In this document: piece by piece, positions 33,788 through 46,652 of the stretch
Numbering within the stretch: the stretch's first letter is position 1
Layout of the letters: the number at the start of each line of letters is the position of its first letter
Assembly (NCBI RefSeq): GCF_001625215.2
Contig: NC_030381.2
Span: 40,670,689 to 40,734,688, forward strand
Direction: 5' to 3'
Origin: Daucus carota subsp. sativus
Lineage: Eukaryota > Streptophyta > Magnoliopsida > Apiales > Apiaceae
DNA length: 64,000 bases
Notes under the pieces: model-generated
What the model was told of the DNA's origin: nothing
The model's database searches: none
Seen by the model: the letters and a program-made list of their open reading frames with translations, nothing else
Made by a program: the position numbers and the translations under genes

Positions 33788-34312
33788 TTAAAATGCAAGT
33801 ATTCAATTTTTTCGGTTAATTTTGGAAAGGAATATATCTTGATAAATATTCTTTATGAATATTTAATAACATTTATGATGCTCTTTATTTATCTTCTTAA
33901 GGATTAAATTTTAAATTTTATGAATTCATAATTTATCATGATTGTTTGATTTTTAAGGCAATAATTTAATTTTAATTTGGACTGACTTTAATTACGGGAT
34001 CTCTCTTATTGGATGTTCATTATTTATCTTTATTAGTTTTAATTGTATTAGTTACGTTTTAAATTGTGATTGAATAAATATTCTTTATGAATATTTAGTA
34101 CCATTTATGGGGGTCATTATTGATGACATTTTATGCCTATAATGGCTTTTAGTGCCATTTTTATGGCTTATTTAACCATTTTGATGGTCATTGCATTTAA
34201 TATATTTAATTACGTGTTAACTTCAATTTTTATTCTTCAGTTAAATTATTAAATTTTAATGTGTCTAACCAAAGGATTTTCCTTTGGTTAGATATTTATT
34301 AATAATTCTACG

Positions 34313-34364
<52 letters not shown>

Positions 34365-34641
34365 CCTCTCTATTTTTTTGTTTTTGTTTTTATTAGATTT
34401 TCTTGTATATTAATTTATATTTTGTTTGATTGTTTTTTCTCAGGATACTGTGTAAGCGAGCTGTATGGGTATTCTTTTCTCATTCATTTAAGCTTTATTG
34501 TCTAAACGTCCGGAGTTATACTTGCATGGCTTTCGGTTAGATGATAAACTTTCTTGAAAGAAAGAAATCCCGGTTGCGGTTTATTGTATTTCGATACAAT
34601 TTATCTACGATTATGTAGACCATACAAAAAAAAAAAAAAAA
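33788..34641 (+). mobile_element. Retroposon with poly(A) tail and 16-bp target duplication
   Basis: The segment ends in an uninterrupted A-run of about 18 bases (34626-34643) and is bracketed by AAGAATATGTAATTTT at 33772-33787 and 34642-34657. This is the mark of target-primed reverse transcription (LINE, SINE or processed transcript). Inside are two copies of an ATAAATATTCTTTATGAATA motif, an AT microsatellite and a hairpin (AACCAAAGG / CCTTTGGTT). No reverse transcriptase or recognisable gene is visible, so it is non-autonomous or a 5'-truncated/processed copy. Confidence 0.75.
34315..34362. repeat. AT microsatellite
   Basis: About 24 AT dinucleotides inside the retroposon. Confidence 0.95.
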
Positions 34642-34890
34642 AAGAATATGTAATTTTCATCTTTAATATTTTTGTGCTTATGAAGCTGTAAAATCTAAGC
34701 ATCTTATGACCAAACTAACCGTAAACAATAGGTGTCTTACGAGTTGAGGCCCTATAAAGTCATAACGATCAATGATTCCCATGAGTTAAGAAATATATTT
34801 ATAACAATTTATAACAAATTATTGTTATCTATCAAAAATTTTTAATAATTATATTAATGGTTAGTGGCACTGACCATTATGAAGTCACAA

Positions 34891-35505
34891 CATAGGCTTA
34901 AGTTCGGAGTTAGGATTCGCATTTATTTCGTCCCGCTCGATCCCCATCCGAGCCCCGCTCCATTCGGGTCGGGGATTCGGGGATCGGGACGAGGTTGGGG
35001 ATTCATGTTTCTCTGTCCTGTTCCCCGACCCCGAGAGTGTGTGTAATATTAATATATATTATATTAAATAAATTATTGAAAATATATACTTATTATCGTA
35101 TTTTTAAAAGATCTAATATTTATTTTTATTGGTCGATTATAATTATATTGTAATATAAATATTTTATAATTTTGAGATTATCTTTTATTTATATTATAAA
35201 TCAATTTTAATATGATTTGATGTTAAAAAATATGAGATAATATTATTTTATTACTATATTAGGAGTTGATAGTTTGTTTTTTTATTAAAAATTATATTAT
35301 ATATTATAAAATTATAAAGTTATTATTATTTTATTGAAAAGTAAAATTTCCGGAATCCCCACTCCCCGTTCGGGGCAGTTATTGAAGAGGAAAAGAATCC
35401 ACATTCGGGATTCGGGGCAGGATCGAAAATGAGTATTGAATCCGGGGATCGGAGAGGGATAGCACTCCCCACTCCGAAGTGCCTCCGCGCCCATCCCTAT
35501 TAGGA
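34891..35505. mobile_element. Possible degenerate element with GC-rich ends
   Basis: Two GC-rich blocks (34920-35035 and 35345-35500) with repeated CGGGGATCGGG-like motifs in opposing orientation flank an AT-rich core. Subterminal GGGT/CGGGG repeats are common in plant hAT derivatives. No clean terminus or target duplication found. Confidence 0.3.
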
Positions 35506-36119
35506 CTTGACAATCCCAAGCAATAGCAATCTCAAAATTTTATGTTAATGTTCATCCTCCATAAATCCTTCAGGTGTCTCCCGTCTTTTAATACTTTTCC
35601 TATTTATCTTTATCACGTTTGCCAACGCACGTTTTTAATTATTAATATCTTTAATTTTGTATTAGCATTAAATATAAAAATTTCACCGTATTAAAGTACT
35701 CATATATAACAAGATCGCTCATGACTATATTTGGTCTTGTAGATCGGAAAATGCTGGATACCCCAAAAATTCTTCCCAAATCTATCTGGCAAAATATGAT
35801 TGGTTCAACTCGCACTAATACTAATGAGACCCCATGAATGCATATCAAGCACCCAATTAAAATTAACCATGTGTCTGCCACGTCATTTGGGAAAAAAATT
35901 TGAGAACAAAATTTGAGATACTTAGCACCACCTTTATAAATTACACGTAAATTTATAATTTGTCTCATGGTCCCGACATGTCAAACGAAAAACGTAAAAA
36001 GAAAGAGAGGAATAAGACATCTATTATTCAATGATTAGGTTGGCCCTAAGAAGCTTAGATCTCACCGCTTTATAGACATAAAGATATTCAAGGTGTAATT
36101 GTATATTCCAAACTATAAT

Positions 36120-36490
36120 CAGTGTTACAAAATTGGAAATCGGACCTAATCGGTTGAGCTACCGATTCAGGGATTAATCGGAAATTGGGGATTAATCGGA
36201 AGGATTAATCGGTGTGAAAATCGGATTTATTTTAATATGAAAATATTATTTAATATTTAGTTATTATTATATTAGCTATATAGTAACTAATATATTTACT
36301 ATATTCATAAACTTTATAATTACTCATATTTAAAGTAATATAGTATTTTAATTCTAATAATTTATCATATATACTTCAATTAAGAAATATATATAAGGAT
36401 TAATCAGATTTCAAAAATGAGATCGATAGCTAACCTTGCAGGGGATTAATCGAGGATTAATCGGTTAAATCGGGGATTTTTAGAACACTG
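36120..36490. mobile_element. hAT MITE with 8-bp target duplication
   Basis: Ends CAGTGTTACAAAA and TTTTTAGAACACTG are inverted, and ACTATAAT flanks both sides (36112-36119 and 36491-36498). Subterminal GGATTAATCGG motifs are repeated in both arms. Degenerate relatives rich in ATTAATC appear at about 21775-22080 and 29965-30265. Confidence 0.8.
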
Positions 36491-38496
36491 ACTATAATGT
36501 ATTAAAAAGATAATGTTTTAGAAAATTGTAAACCCATGAATAAAGTTAAGATGAATTTAATAATAGTGGAATGATCACCACATATCGTATTTGGGAGAAG
36601 GAGAGTATCTTACCGTTTTGGTTTAGGGGAATTGATCAAGCCAGAGGATGGGAGAAAGGGGAGGGCGAAAAAGGTCAGCGGTGGTGACATGGTTGCAGAT
36701 TTGGGTTGAAAAAGAAAAGATGATTTATTCATTTATGAAAAGTAAAATATGGGTGACAAAATCAAGTGATGATTGATAATTATGAATGAGACACCGTCTT
36801 TGAGTCTTCAAATTAAAGCAAATGACATCCATAATTTAGGTTTTCTTATGTGATGGATTTTTTTACGTACTCATATTGATTCGAATATATTAAATGTACT
36901 CAGACGAATGCCCTAGGTGAAAATGAGTTCAGATATGATCTTGAGTCCTGACAATTTTATTAAAAGAATTTAACAATTGTACTACTTTTTTGACATTATT
37001 ATTGCAAAAATATTATAACTTTCAGATCATTGCAAATATACGACTTCTAAAAAAAGATTTAAAAATTTGCATTTTTATGTATAAGGCTTACGAATTAGAA
37101 GCTAGAGGAATGAGGTTTGAGTCGGGTTTTCTGAAATTAGTTGTAACAAAATCAATCTCATTTATTCATTTTCTCCTGATCACTGTCGCAACGGAGGAAC
37201 ACTACGACGGCGGACGACGTCAATGGTTGGTTCTAATTGATTTCATTATCCTCTATCTCCCCCCCCCCCCCCCCCCCCCTCTCTCGGACGCTTAATTGAG
37301 CATCTTTTTCTAATTAATTTGCCTTTTGTTATCCTTTTAATAAGACAGGGATCAGAAGTAAGATCTACTAATTGCTTCGGAGTTTATGACGATGACGGAC
37401 CACATTGGAGTTGACAGCGCCGAAGTTGATGGTGATGACGGAGATGTCGTAGCATATGGAGATGGAGAGTTGGATGCTTCTGATGTTGGTGGAGGAGTGG
37501 TGGTAGGTGGAGGCGACGACGCGACGTTGAGTTAGTGGATGTGATGATTTTTGTGAGACAGATGCTAGTAGTGATGGAGGTGAAGTTGCTGGAAGTTGCA
37601 GCTCTTTATTGTTGTTTTTAATTGGTTGCTTTTAGTTAATTTTATGGTTGTTTTTAATTCATTGTTGTATTAGTATTGGCCTCGTAGGGGCACTCATACT
37701 CATTTTTCATCCGTTGCGATCACTTGCAACTTATTACGCAAATAATTATAATCTTTAACAGATTATTTTAAAAGTTGCATTTTTGGTTGCATATAGGTTG
37801 CTAGCAGTTGTAGATATGGTTGCATATACAACCACCGTATTTTTGCAAATATTTTTTGAAATATAATACTTTTACAATTGGTTTTAAAAGATGACAGTAT
37901 TTTTACAAAAAAAAAAATTTAAACTTAGATATTTATGAAAAAAACCCTTATATTAGTTATTAAATTAAATTGAGCTTTATCTTAAATCGCTACTTGATTA
38001 AATTCTTTATTATATAAAATCTTTAATATATTATTATTTATGTATCACACACACTTAATATTTGATATTTTATTATTTACGTAACACATATGTGCTAAGT
38101 CAGGGATACATCTAATCATCATAAGATCTCACGATCCAAATAATATATACTGATTATATTCGGTTTAGTTTAATTTAACGGTTAGTATTATTCTATTTGG
38201 GTCATGTTAAAGAAAGAATCATTAGAGAGACAACCGATAAAACTCTTACTTTATTTTTAGTATTAGTTAGGATTCAGCAGCAGAACTTCACATGGAAAAA
38301 ATGTCAACATCTCTGTATCATATTTTAAAATTATTTTTAAACACACACAACGATAAAAAATATGAAAAAAAAAATATGTATTTAGATTTAAATCCTAAAA
38401 ATCTATTTAAAATTTAGGGTTTTGCAGCAGAAACTTAATGGTTCTATGGTTCTATTTTAAGTACTGGTTCTTTCGAGCGTGACCCTATTCTACTAA
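36491..38496. other. Intergenic, no gene recognised
   Basis: Contains a run of about 21 C (37259-37279) and a GA/GT-rich stretch (37190-37600) that may be old coding or low-complexity DNA. No domain is recognisable in any frame. Confidence 0.4.
37259..37279. repeat. Poly-C homopolymer
   Basis: An uninterrupted run of about 21 cytosines followed by CTCTCTC. Its length is prone to sequencing error. Confidence 0.9.
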
Positions 38497-38810
38497 TCCC
38501 TCCGTCTCATGATAATAATCATTTTTGACGAATTTTATTTCCAGTTTCCCACGATACTTATCTATATCTATTTTCAATATATTTATAATGATAATCCTTA
38601 CTCATTGTTTTCCTCTTGATCATTCCTAAGATTAAATATTAACTTTTCTTCTTATTATATATGCTCAGTGATCAAATTATGTATTGGAATTAAGTGTTTT
38701 ATGATTCATCCAAGGCAATTAATTTGGATGATGATAAAATATATGATGTTAATAGTCGAAAAAATTATTAAAGATGTTTGTTTCGAAAATATCTATTAAT
38801 TTGGACGGAG
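38497..38810. mobile_element. Degenerate Stowaway-like MITE
   Basis: CCCTCCGTCTCATGATAA at the left and a GGACGGAG end at the right fit Stowaway termini. The inner arms are weak. Confidence 0.45.
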
Positions 38811-38874
38811 CTATTAAAAACACAGAATAAGAATAAGAATATATATGACTTTAATTTGCTCGTTAAAGTTGTAC

Positions 38875-39136
38875 CCACTCCGTTCTTTTTTAGTTGTCAT
38901 ATTTGGTTTTCGATCGGCTAAACTAAAATTTGACTGAAATTTATTAATATTTTATCAATTGATAAAATAAAAATATATGACACCGGAAATAACTCTAATC
39001 TATTTTAAGATGTATGTTTGGTCAAAACTTAGTTAATTTAACTAACAAAAATAGAAATATATTTGATCAAAATTTAGTCAATTTAACTAATAAAAATAGA
39101 AATGTGGAAAGTAAAAAGGGACGAAAGAAAGGGAGT
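38875..39136. mobile_element. Stowaway-like MITE
   Basis: CCACTCCGTTCTTTTT at the left and AAAAAGGGACGAAAGAAAGGGAG followed by TA at the right form imperfect inverted ends. A 48-bp near-tandem repeat (TTAGTTAATTTAACTAA type) lies at about 39012-39105. Confidence 0.55.
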
Positions 39137-40546
39137 AATATTAAGTACAGTATTAACGATAGAATAGAATAATGGACTTTTGCCATTAATTCAAATATGT
39201 GAGAGCAGGATACGTAGGATTGTAGAGTTGTCTCCGGTGAAGGCGCAAGTTTTGTGGCGCCAAAGGCCAAACAGAAACAGGTACGGTGCAGCCCAGTTTG
39301 CAATATCTACGTATGTTTCTTTGGTTTTAATTTTTAAGAAAGTTTGTAGTTCTTCATGCTTACCAACTGTTTGATTCAATGTTTACCTGAAACTTGTTAG
39401 CTGATATTGAACTATTCCAGTATGCAAAAGAAGCTTTTAAGCTTAGTTGGACCAAGTTCCCGCTCCCGTTTTCGGGGTCTGTGGCTCTAATATACCCACT
39501 AAATTCCATGTGCATAAAAGGGTCATTCGTGTATCTTTCCAATTATTCATTCTCTTGCGCATTTATCGCACATACTAACACATCCCAATTATCATGCAAT
39601 ATATCAAATACATGCGTTCTCTGCTTCGTTTCCGGCGTCCCTGTTGTACTTTTTAATTGCAAATTATCTATAAGTTTTTGCCTCATGGTCATTTTATTAT
39701 TTCTCTTATATGGGTGTGTGTGTGTGTGTGGAATTGCTTAAATTGCTTTAAATTAATTGATTTTTTCAATGAAAGATGGTTTGAGATGTCAATTTAGTTA
39801 TCCTGTAATGCTTCTAACCCTGTGTGATCAATTAAACGTTCATCTACTTGTTTTTGGTTGTTTTGCGCTACATTTTAGGTTCGTACGTATCGGACACATT
39901 AAATTCCCTAAAAAATCCCTGATATTTTTGGGTTGTTTTCTCATTCATCAATATTATAAGATATGGGTATAACAATTCGGCCATCGTAAATAATCTCTTA
40001 CGCGGAGCATGAAGTTAGTTATGAAATTAACTGGCAATTCCTTATTATCCATTTGAAAAGATAAATTAGTTGTCCGTAATTATGTTGTTTAATATATTAT
40101 GACAATGTCTTACCAATTATTATTATGGTCTTGGAATAAGGATGCATCATACAAGTGCATAGTATAGATACGTGAAAGCAACAAAATTTTGAAAATACGA
40201 CAATGTTTTACAAATTATTATTATGGTCTTGGATAAAGATACATCATACAAGTGCTATTATAGAGATACAGGAAAGCAACAAAATTTAGAAAATATGGGA
40301 ATTGGGAATTTGGGTGCGGGGATACAACACATATAAAAATATTAAATCAAATATTTAATATATGTTGTTAAACTCAAAATCAAATTTAACAATCCAAAAC
40401 TAAGAATATATAGCATGAATTGAAACCTAAAAAATCATTCACGACACTTAACAATCACTTAAATATAAACATCCTGTTTAAACATCACAGCAGGCAAGCT
40501 TATATATTAAGAAAAAAAAAAGGAACACTTTCCAAGTTCCAACATT
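39137..40546. other. Intergenic with a 98-bp tandem duplication
   Basis: A GACAATGT...AGCAACAAAATTT unit occurs at 40101-40198 and again, slightly diverged, at 40199-40297. Nothing else is recognised. A short open stretch at 39180-39280 ends in a donor-like CAG|GTACGG but has no identifiable domain. Confidence 0.5.
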
Positions 40547-40826
40547 TCATTTATCCTCATCCCCTGCTTCATCTTCATCATACTCAAACAGCTTAATCAC
40601 ATCATCTTCACCAGATGTAGAGCTTCATCAAGGATCCTAGTTGCCCCTGGTCCTAAATCTTCAATCTGAATCTTGTTAACTCTTTCAGACGTTTCTTTTG
40701 TTGTCACCATCTGAGTGTAGTTTCCATGGCCATATTAGCAAGATACGTTTGCCAACTCCTCCATGCAGGTTGCATAGGAACAAGCCTGATATCTAGATTA
40801 AGGTCCTCCCTGCCTATGTTCAGTTG
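40547..40826 (-). pseudogene. Decayed terminal exon of an unrecognised gene
   Basis: On the minus strand an acceptor-like TTCTGCAG leads into a coding-like stretch: first a frame with REDLNLDIRLVPMQPAW and RSWQTYL, then after about one frameshift ERVNKIQIEDLGPGATRIL, then after a second an acidic tail EDDVIKLFEYDEDEAGDEDK and a stop. Coding character is clear from continuity across shifted frames. I do not recognise the family. Confidence 0.5.
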
Positions 40827-41363
40827 CTGCAGAACGTAGAAATAGTCGAGGACTCGAGGCTAATCAAATTTAAGAAACTGAGGCTGCTTTGTTTATTTTC
40901 AAGAACTTGAGGGCTGTGATATCAATATTCTAAAACTTGGGGATGTTTTGTCAATTTTAAAGAACTTGAGGGTCGTCTACAAAAGATTTTCTATTTTAAT
41001 AGCACTATCTCTGGATTCACTCAAATACTTAGTCCTTCTATGCTCTTTAATTACTTGTTGCAGATCTTGTGGGTTAGATTCTGGAAAAGTAGATCTCAAC
41101 ACTTGCCAGATTAAGCCTAGTTGAATCAGCGTATCATCTATATATATCTTAAGACATACCCTGGTCTTTTGCAATAATATAAATGAACATATGCGCAATT
41201 TACCTAGTTGATATTCACTTTCTAGGTGTGTATATTGGTAGTAATTGCTAAGAGTAGAAAATGCAGAATCTTCTAGATTAGAAGCATCAGTGTTTTTTTT
41301 GTCAAAATTAGAGGCATCCGTGTTGAATACAATATTTTCGAGTTCTTAGTTGCTACTCTATAA

Positions 41364-41741
41364 GAGCATCTCCAACCCTACCCTTAGCTCAAAGGCTACA
41401 TGGCCATGCCAAAAATAAAATTTATAAATAATATGTATAAATTTCAGCACTACAATGGTACAAAACCCTTGTCTATAATTGAAGCAAGCCTCTTGATGTT
41501 GGCTATATTTGTCAAACCTCTAGGAATCTGTAGTGAAATGACACATCATCTATTACCATTTTAATTAATATATTCTATTAATAACAACTTGAAAAATAAT
41601 AACATACAATTTTTAACATATTGCCAACCATTATAGTCAGTCCCATCGGAGCACAATCTCTTACAGATTCAACAAATTTACACAATCTCTTACTGTTTCA
41701 ATTTAACCAACCATTTTTAGCCAACATCATTGGAGATGCTC
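41364..41741. mobile_element. PIF/Harbinger-type MITE
   Basis: GAGCATCTCCAACC and CATTGGAGATGCTC termini with TAA at 41361-41363 and 41742-41744. Same terminus type as 2147-2518 and 12387-12739. Confidence 0.78.
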
Positions 41742-41744
41742 TAA

Positions 41745-44700
41745 GGACTAATTTGGCATTGTATACAGTAGTCTCATTAATGTATCTCTACGCTGTTGTA
41801 TTAGGATATAACAAGACCAGACTCTAAACTAGTACAAATAGAATTAATGTGGGTAAATGTTGGGTGTCTAGACTTAAGTGAAGAGTAAGAGGTTCATTCA
41901 CTTTGTGACTCGATTAAGTCTGGAGTTTTTGGATTGGCAGAGCAGAGCATGGTGTACATTGTGATCAGCATAAGCTATTTTTATCTTTTGATTGGTTACA
42001 TTGTGTTCTCTGTTTGATTGGTTTTTGGCAGTTTTGAGTCTTAATCGCAGGGATTGTCGATCTGTGGTGTACAACCAGCATAAATTCTATAGCATCATAT
42101 TAGATTAAATAAATATTGTAATTTTTATTTACATTTCCCTTATTATGTTATATAAAATCAGAATAGTAATAGAACTAGGTGAGAGAATCTTACCTCTCTA
42201 CTCCTGGACCGTAAGCCCAAGTAGGTACTGGGCATGTTTGATATGATTTAGTCTCCTATTGGAATTAGTCTCGCTGAATCTTATCGTCATATTTAAGTTC
42301 CCTTTTAGAAGTGTTCTAAGAAACCTGAAATAGAGAGCACAAGTTTACTAAGGGTCATAGACGCCTCGGAGTCATAAGAGATTTGTCCAGCACTTGTTAG
42401 TGAGAACTGTTAAATTTTTTCCAAATGAGCATAAACAGGATAATTCTCTATTGGCAGGGAATATATTGAATAACTCATTGGGGATCAAATGACTTTAAAC
42501 CCAACCTTACTTGTTAACTTTGACTAACATTTTAAATATGTTTATGTTAGAAGGGATGATACTATCAGTGATTTGGTTATTGAATGTTTTTAAGGCAACC
42601 ATATTGTATAAAGCTTATTGCGAGTTTTTATATTTAGCCTCTAAAAATCAGATCTTATAACGTAGTTGAGAGCACCAAATCCACCCTTGTACAAATACTG
42701 TGGTCTTCAAAAGACCTGTAGACCGTGTAACAATATTTATCCTTATATGCATAGTAAAGACACGTGACTGTTGAATACAGAACATGTCATTCCCTTTGTT
42801 GCTGTTATTATAAGCTTAAATAACAATGGAGTTGGGAGAAAAAAGCTCCTTGAAGTTCCCCATTCAAATTTAATAGGGAAGATTAACTTATTGTCATAGT
42901 GACATTTAACTAAGAAGTAAAATTTTGAAATTCTTTACTCAAATTTAAAATCATTTTCTTTATAATACAGTATAAATTTTATTACATATACATATCGCAT
43001 GCTGCATTTTAAAATCAAATGTTAGTATTGTACGGAATAAGTAAGTTGTATTAACTTTGTGTGAAACCTAAAAGAAAGTGTTAACAGGTAAACTAAGACT
43101 AAAGTTATTTACATAATTAAAGATCCTTTGACGACTGCTTTCCAAAAATAGATATCCCAAGTCATAACCAATATAAACAACTGGTAAGTTAGAGCCCACA
43201 GGATAATATTGATTGTACTTCGATATCAAATAAACTGGATGAGTAAAGATGGGCCCTGCTTCAAGAGAGACAAGAATCTTTCTGAAAGCTAGATAATGGA
43301 GTCTTGTTGGGGACAGTTAAAATTGTGTTGTACCTTTTTGACCATTAAACTCTACTTATGATATGCTTGTTAGTTGTTAAGTCAATGATTATCTAAAGAT
43401 GTTATTATATGAAAGCTTGAGAATCCAATGTGAATTGTATATTTTCTTAATTTGCTGGGACCTTTATCGGTACTTCATTGAACAAAAAACCGTATGCTCC
43501 ACCAAAGCAGATGTCATTTGTGGGAATTTTTTTTAACTCAAGTGTATAAAGGACAGGTTTGGAGAGATTGCCATGTCCCCTTTTCTGTTTTGATGATAGC
43601 TCCAGTGCTAAGAGAAATTTAAAGTTCAACACTTTTCCATTACATTCAATCTAGTGTTTTCTTTTTCTTTTTAGCTACAACCACTCAAGCCGAGCTCTAA
43701 ATCATAATCAATTTTCTTCGTAGTTCGTAGAGATACATATTGCTTAACAGGTCAGGCTATACCTGACCTTTCAGACTCATCTGTGTTTAAGGATTTTATA
43801 AACACCTGCATTACCGGGTCATCCATGAAGGACTTGATGAAATAATTTCTTCCAGATTATTCGTTTATATTACAAAACGCTTCAGAGAGACATTTGGGTG
43901 CTGTGATGCCAACATAACAAATGAGTAGTATTCGAAAGGATGATGACATTTGGCTTGATCCATAGCAGTAAGGATTATTTCGTGTTCCTTGCTATCCTTG
44001 GCTAAAGTGGGGTCGATCTCCTGAACGCTCACTAGTAGCTGAAGAATACTTTTCTCTTAGGACAAATGCAAGATAGTATATTTGTGGACTGATGATTCAC
44101 ACTAGCGAAAGGAGTAGTGTCATATTGTATCTGTTTGTTCAATGTGTACTATTCAACTATATTTGGCTCTTCTATAATTGACCTGCACTTTTAGTTTATA
44201 ATCAAAATGAGTTTGAGAACGACAAAACTCCAACTCTTCTTGAAATTTCAGGGTAGGTTCTATACTCTAGAATAAACTTGCACACAGACTCTATTATACT
44301 GTTGATGAGGAATCTTGTATCATTTATTTTTGAATATCCTTATGAAATAGGTTGATGGACAAAATTGTGAACAGGCTCCATTAGTAGACTGGTAAACAGA
44401 TTAATGGATTTTTAATATACTTGACAAAAACATCGAACATATATATTATTCTTATCATTTTAATTACAAGCTAACAATTTTATATAACTATCATGATAAG
44501 TAGTATTTATAGTCATAGGTTCATGCACTATATAAATGATACTATTATTAACTAAAAGTAAACAAGATATACGAGTATTAATATTTCAACAATAAGTAGC
44601 ATTGTGATTTAGCGCAAAAAGGTGGCCTTGTGGCAACATGGTTTAAAGCATTATATGGGTGATGATGTAGGGACAAAGTTATGCTTGGCTGTGTTGAAGA

Positions 44701-45869
44701 TTTGAAGATGATGACTTGGACATTCAAACTATTGGAAGTAGGAAAGATATAACCTGATATATTTTAGTTCTTGTTTGGTGAGTTAGAAGCAAGTTAGTTG
44801 TGGGTAAAGTTGTGAACTTGATAAACTTTTGTCTATTACTGCTCAAGAGTTTGTGCGTATACTTAACAAGCTGCTCGTGGAATCCAATCAAACCAGTTGC
44901 TTGCTATCATTAAACTTCTTACTCTGTGTTTGAATCAACTTAACTAATGACCCATTTAATCCCGTCTTTTTTTGTTTCGTTTACAGGCTTCCATTAGGTT
45001 TGATTCAGAGTATGTTAACTTGGTACTTTCAAGGCACTGGTATGTTTCAAATACAAATTTAAGTGTGTTGTTCTAGTTTATTTTTTATTTTTGTCAAGTG
45101 AATATTTGCAGCTTAAATAGAATATTTCATGCATTAAATAGAGTTGCCTTAACATGTTTTTGTACTGCATACGCATGGAAATCATATTCCAAAGTGGAAG
45201 TAATAATACATATTTTATTTTTGAATATTTCTTGTCAGCGGAAAAATATAATTTATTTCATTTTTTACAATAATTAATTTATATGTTAGGATTGTGTTCT
45301 TTTTTTAAATTTATTTCTTGAGTATTTGTAATATATTAACTATATTTGACCTGTGTTATTTTGTAAGATGAATGCATTGTATAAGAACGTTGATGCTATG
45401 GTTACATGTAATGTAACAACCAGACATGAACCAAAAACTGGTACTTTAGAAAGAAAAATGTGGAGAACACCAAAGCAGAAGTAAATGGCTATAACATTTT
45501 ATAATAAAAGCATCTCACAAAACAAAGAAGTCAGATCTAATTCAATATTGGAAACATAGTCCATGGATTTAAGAAGCAGAAAAATAAAAAGATGAAAATG
45601 AAAAAGCTCCTTATGAGTAAGGACTATAAAGGGCATACAAAAGTAAAAGGAAAAGAGAAAAAGAGAGGAGATTGATGGGGCTGGGCTACGTAGGGCCAAA
45701 AAGGGATGACTCAGATTTCATGCATGTCGAATACTGTGCTACTTGATCTTCTCACTTTCATAAATTTTAGCTTACCTGTACAAAAAGGATTAAATAATAT
45801 ATGAGTAAAATATAAACAAATGGTAGTGATATTTGAATAAGTAAACTCACCAAAATATATTTCATGTGG
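41745..45869. other. Long stretch without a recognised gene
   Basis: Less AT-rich than its surroundings, with mixed short frames but no domain or extended open frame on either strand. A minus-strand frame at 43447-43632 and an exon-like segment at about 44991-45040 (CAG acceptor, GTATGT donor) are the only coding-like hints. It may hold decayed genes or a noncoding transcript. Confidence 0.35.
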
Positions 45870-46461
45870 CTAATAGGGAGATCTGCTGCCAGGCTCCCTG
45901 GGGGCATTGCATCTGAAGCATTCCATTCTGCTAGCAAAGTTGTGCTCGTTGCATCCTAACCTGCAGCTTCCGCAGAGCTCAACAATTTATGATTGAAAAT
46001 TTTTATATATTTGAAACAGAAGGTAATATATGGCAAGAGTTAAACCTGGTGCAAATCCAATCACCGGACTTCCATGCAGAGCGTCCGCTGCTACCACTTC
46101 CGCCTCCAATACTTCCAAAACCTCTTCCGCGAGAAATGTCAGCAGCACTGCCATCAAACCCTCCACCACCAGTTTCATCCTTGAAGGCGCCACATTTGAA
46201 GCAGCTAGAGCGGCTTGCAAAATTGTGAGCACCGCAGTTTCCAATATTACAGTACCAGTCTCCAGGCCTGACATCCGGGCCCGTCAGGCCAAATGGCGAC
46301 AACCCTGCATTCCTCATCCCCGAGCCTGAGCCGAATCCAAAGTCGATCACACCTCTCTCAATGCTGCCGTGCCTCGGCTCACCGCATCGCTGGCACGAGT
46401 CCCTCCTCTGGAAGTTGAGGTGCTGGCATGACCTGCAGTTCCAATCTCCTGGCCTGTTCAT
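45870..46461 (-). CDS. Small protein with three RanBP2-type zinc fingers, 168 aa
   Basis: Plant relative of RanBP2-type (RBZ) zinc finger proteins; fingers of this class often bind single-stranded RNA or ubiquitin. Coding exons are 46461-46046 and 45960-45870 (minus), joined through donor ACCAG|GTTTAA and acceptor CTGCAG|GTTAGG in frame. Start MNRPGDWNC. Finger 1 uses C9, C12, C23 and C26. Finger 2 begins RPGDWYC and ends SSCFKCG. Finger 3 begins KSGDWICT and, across the intron, continues LGCNEHNFASRMECFRCNAP. Gly/Ser-rich linkers with RGRGFGS separate fingers 2 and 3. It ends SRSPY. Length and architecture match the Arabidopsis At3g15680-like group. An intron is also likely in the 3' UTR (donor near 45849). 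Confidence 0.92.
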
Positions 46462-46466
46462 ATTTC

Positions 46467-46555
46467 CTGCATCAAATAAATAGGTCAAGTACAATACTAA
46501 TCCCTAGTAAATTACTATTTGGAACATGCATAGAGTGAGCAGCTAGCTAGCTAAC
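46467..46555 (-). other. Putative 5'-UTR intron of the zinc finger gene
   Basis: A CCAAG|GTTAG donor and a GATGCAG|GAAAT acceptor bracket 89 bp just before the start codon (minus strand). Confidence 0.5.
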
Positions 46556-46642
46556 CTTGGAACATGAAAGCAAATTACAATTTGTTGGTGGAGAGATGAT
46601 TGAAATAATGGAATATGTGAAGCTTGTTTGAGGATGGGAGGG

Positions 46643-46652
46643 GTATATATAC
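46643..46652 (-). promoter_or_regulatory. TATA box of the zinc finger gene
   Basis: GTATATATAC on the minus strand in a GC-richer context, about 185 bp upstream of the start codon, leaving room for a short 5' UTR exon before the intron. Confidence 0.5.

Noticed and set aside
36990..37295. 101-codon frame ending in poly-Pro
   Set aside because: The prolines come from a poly-C run, and the rest has no conserved domain or splice context.
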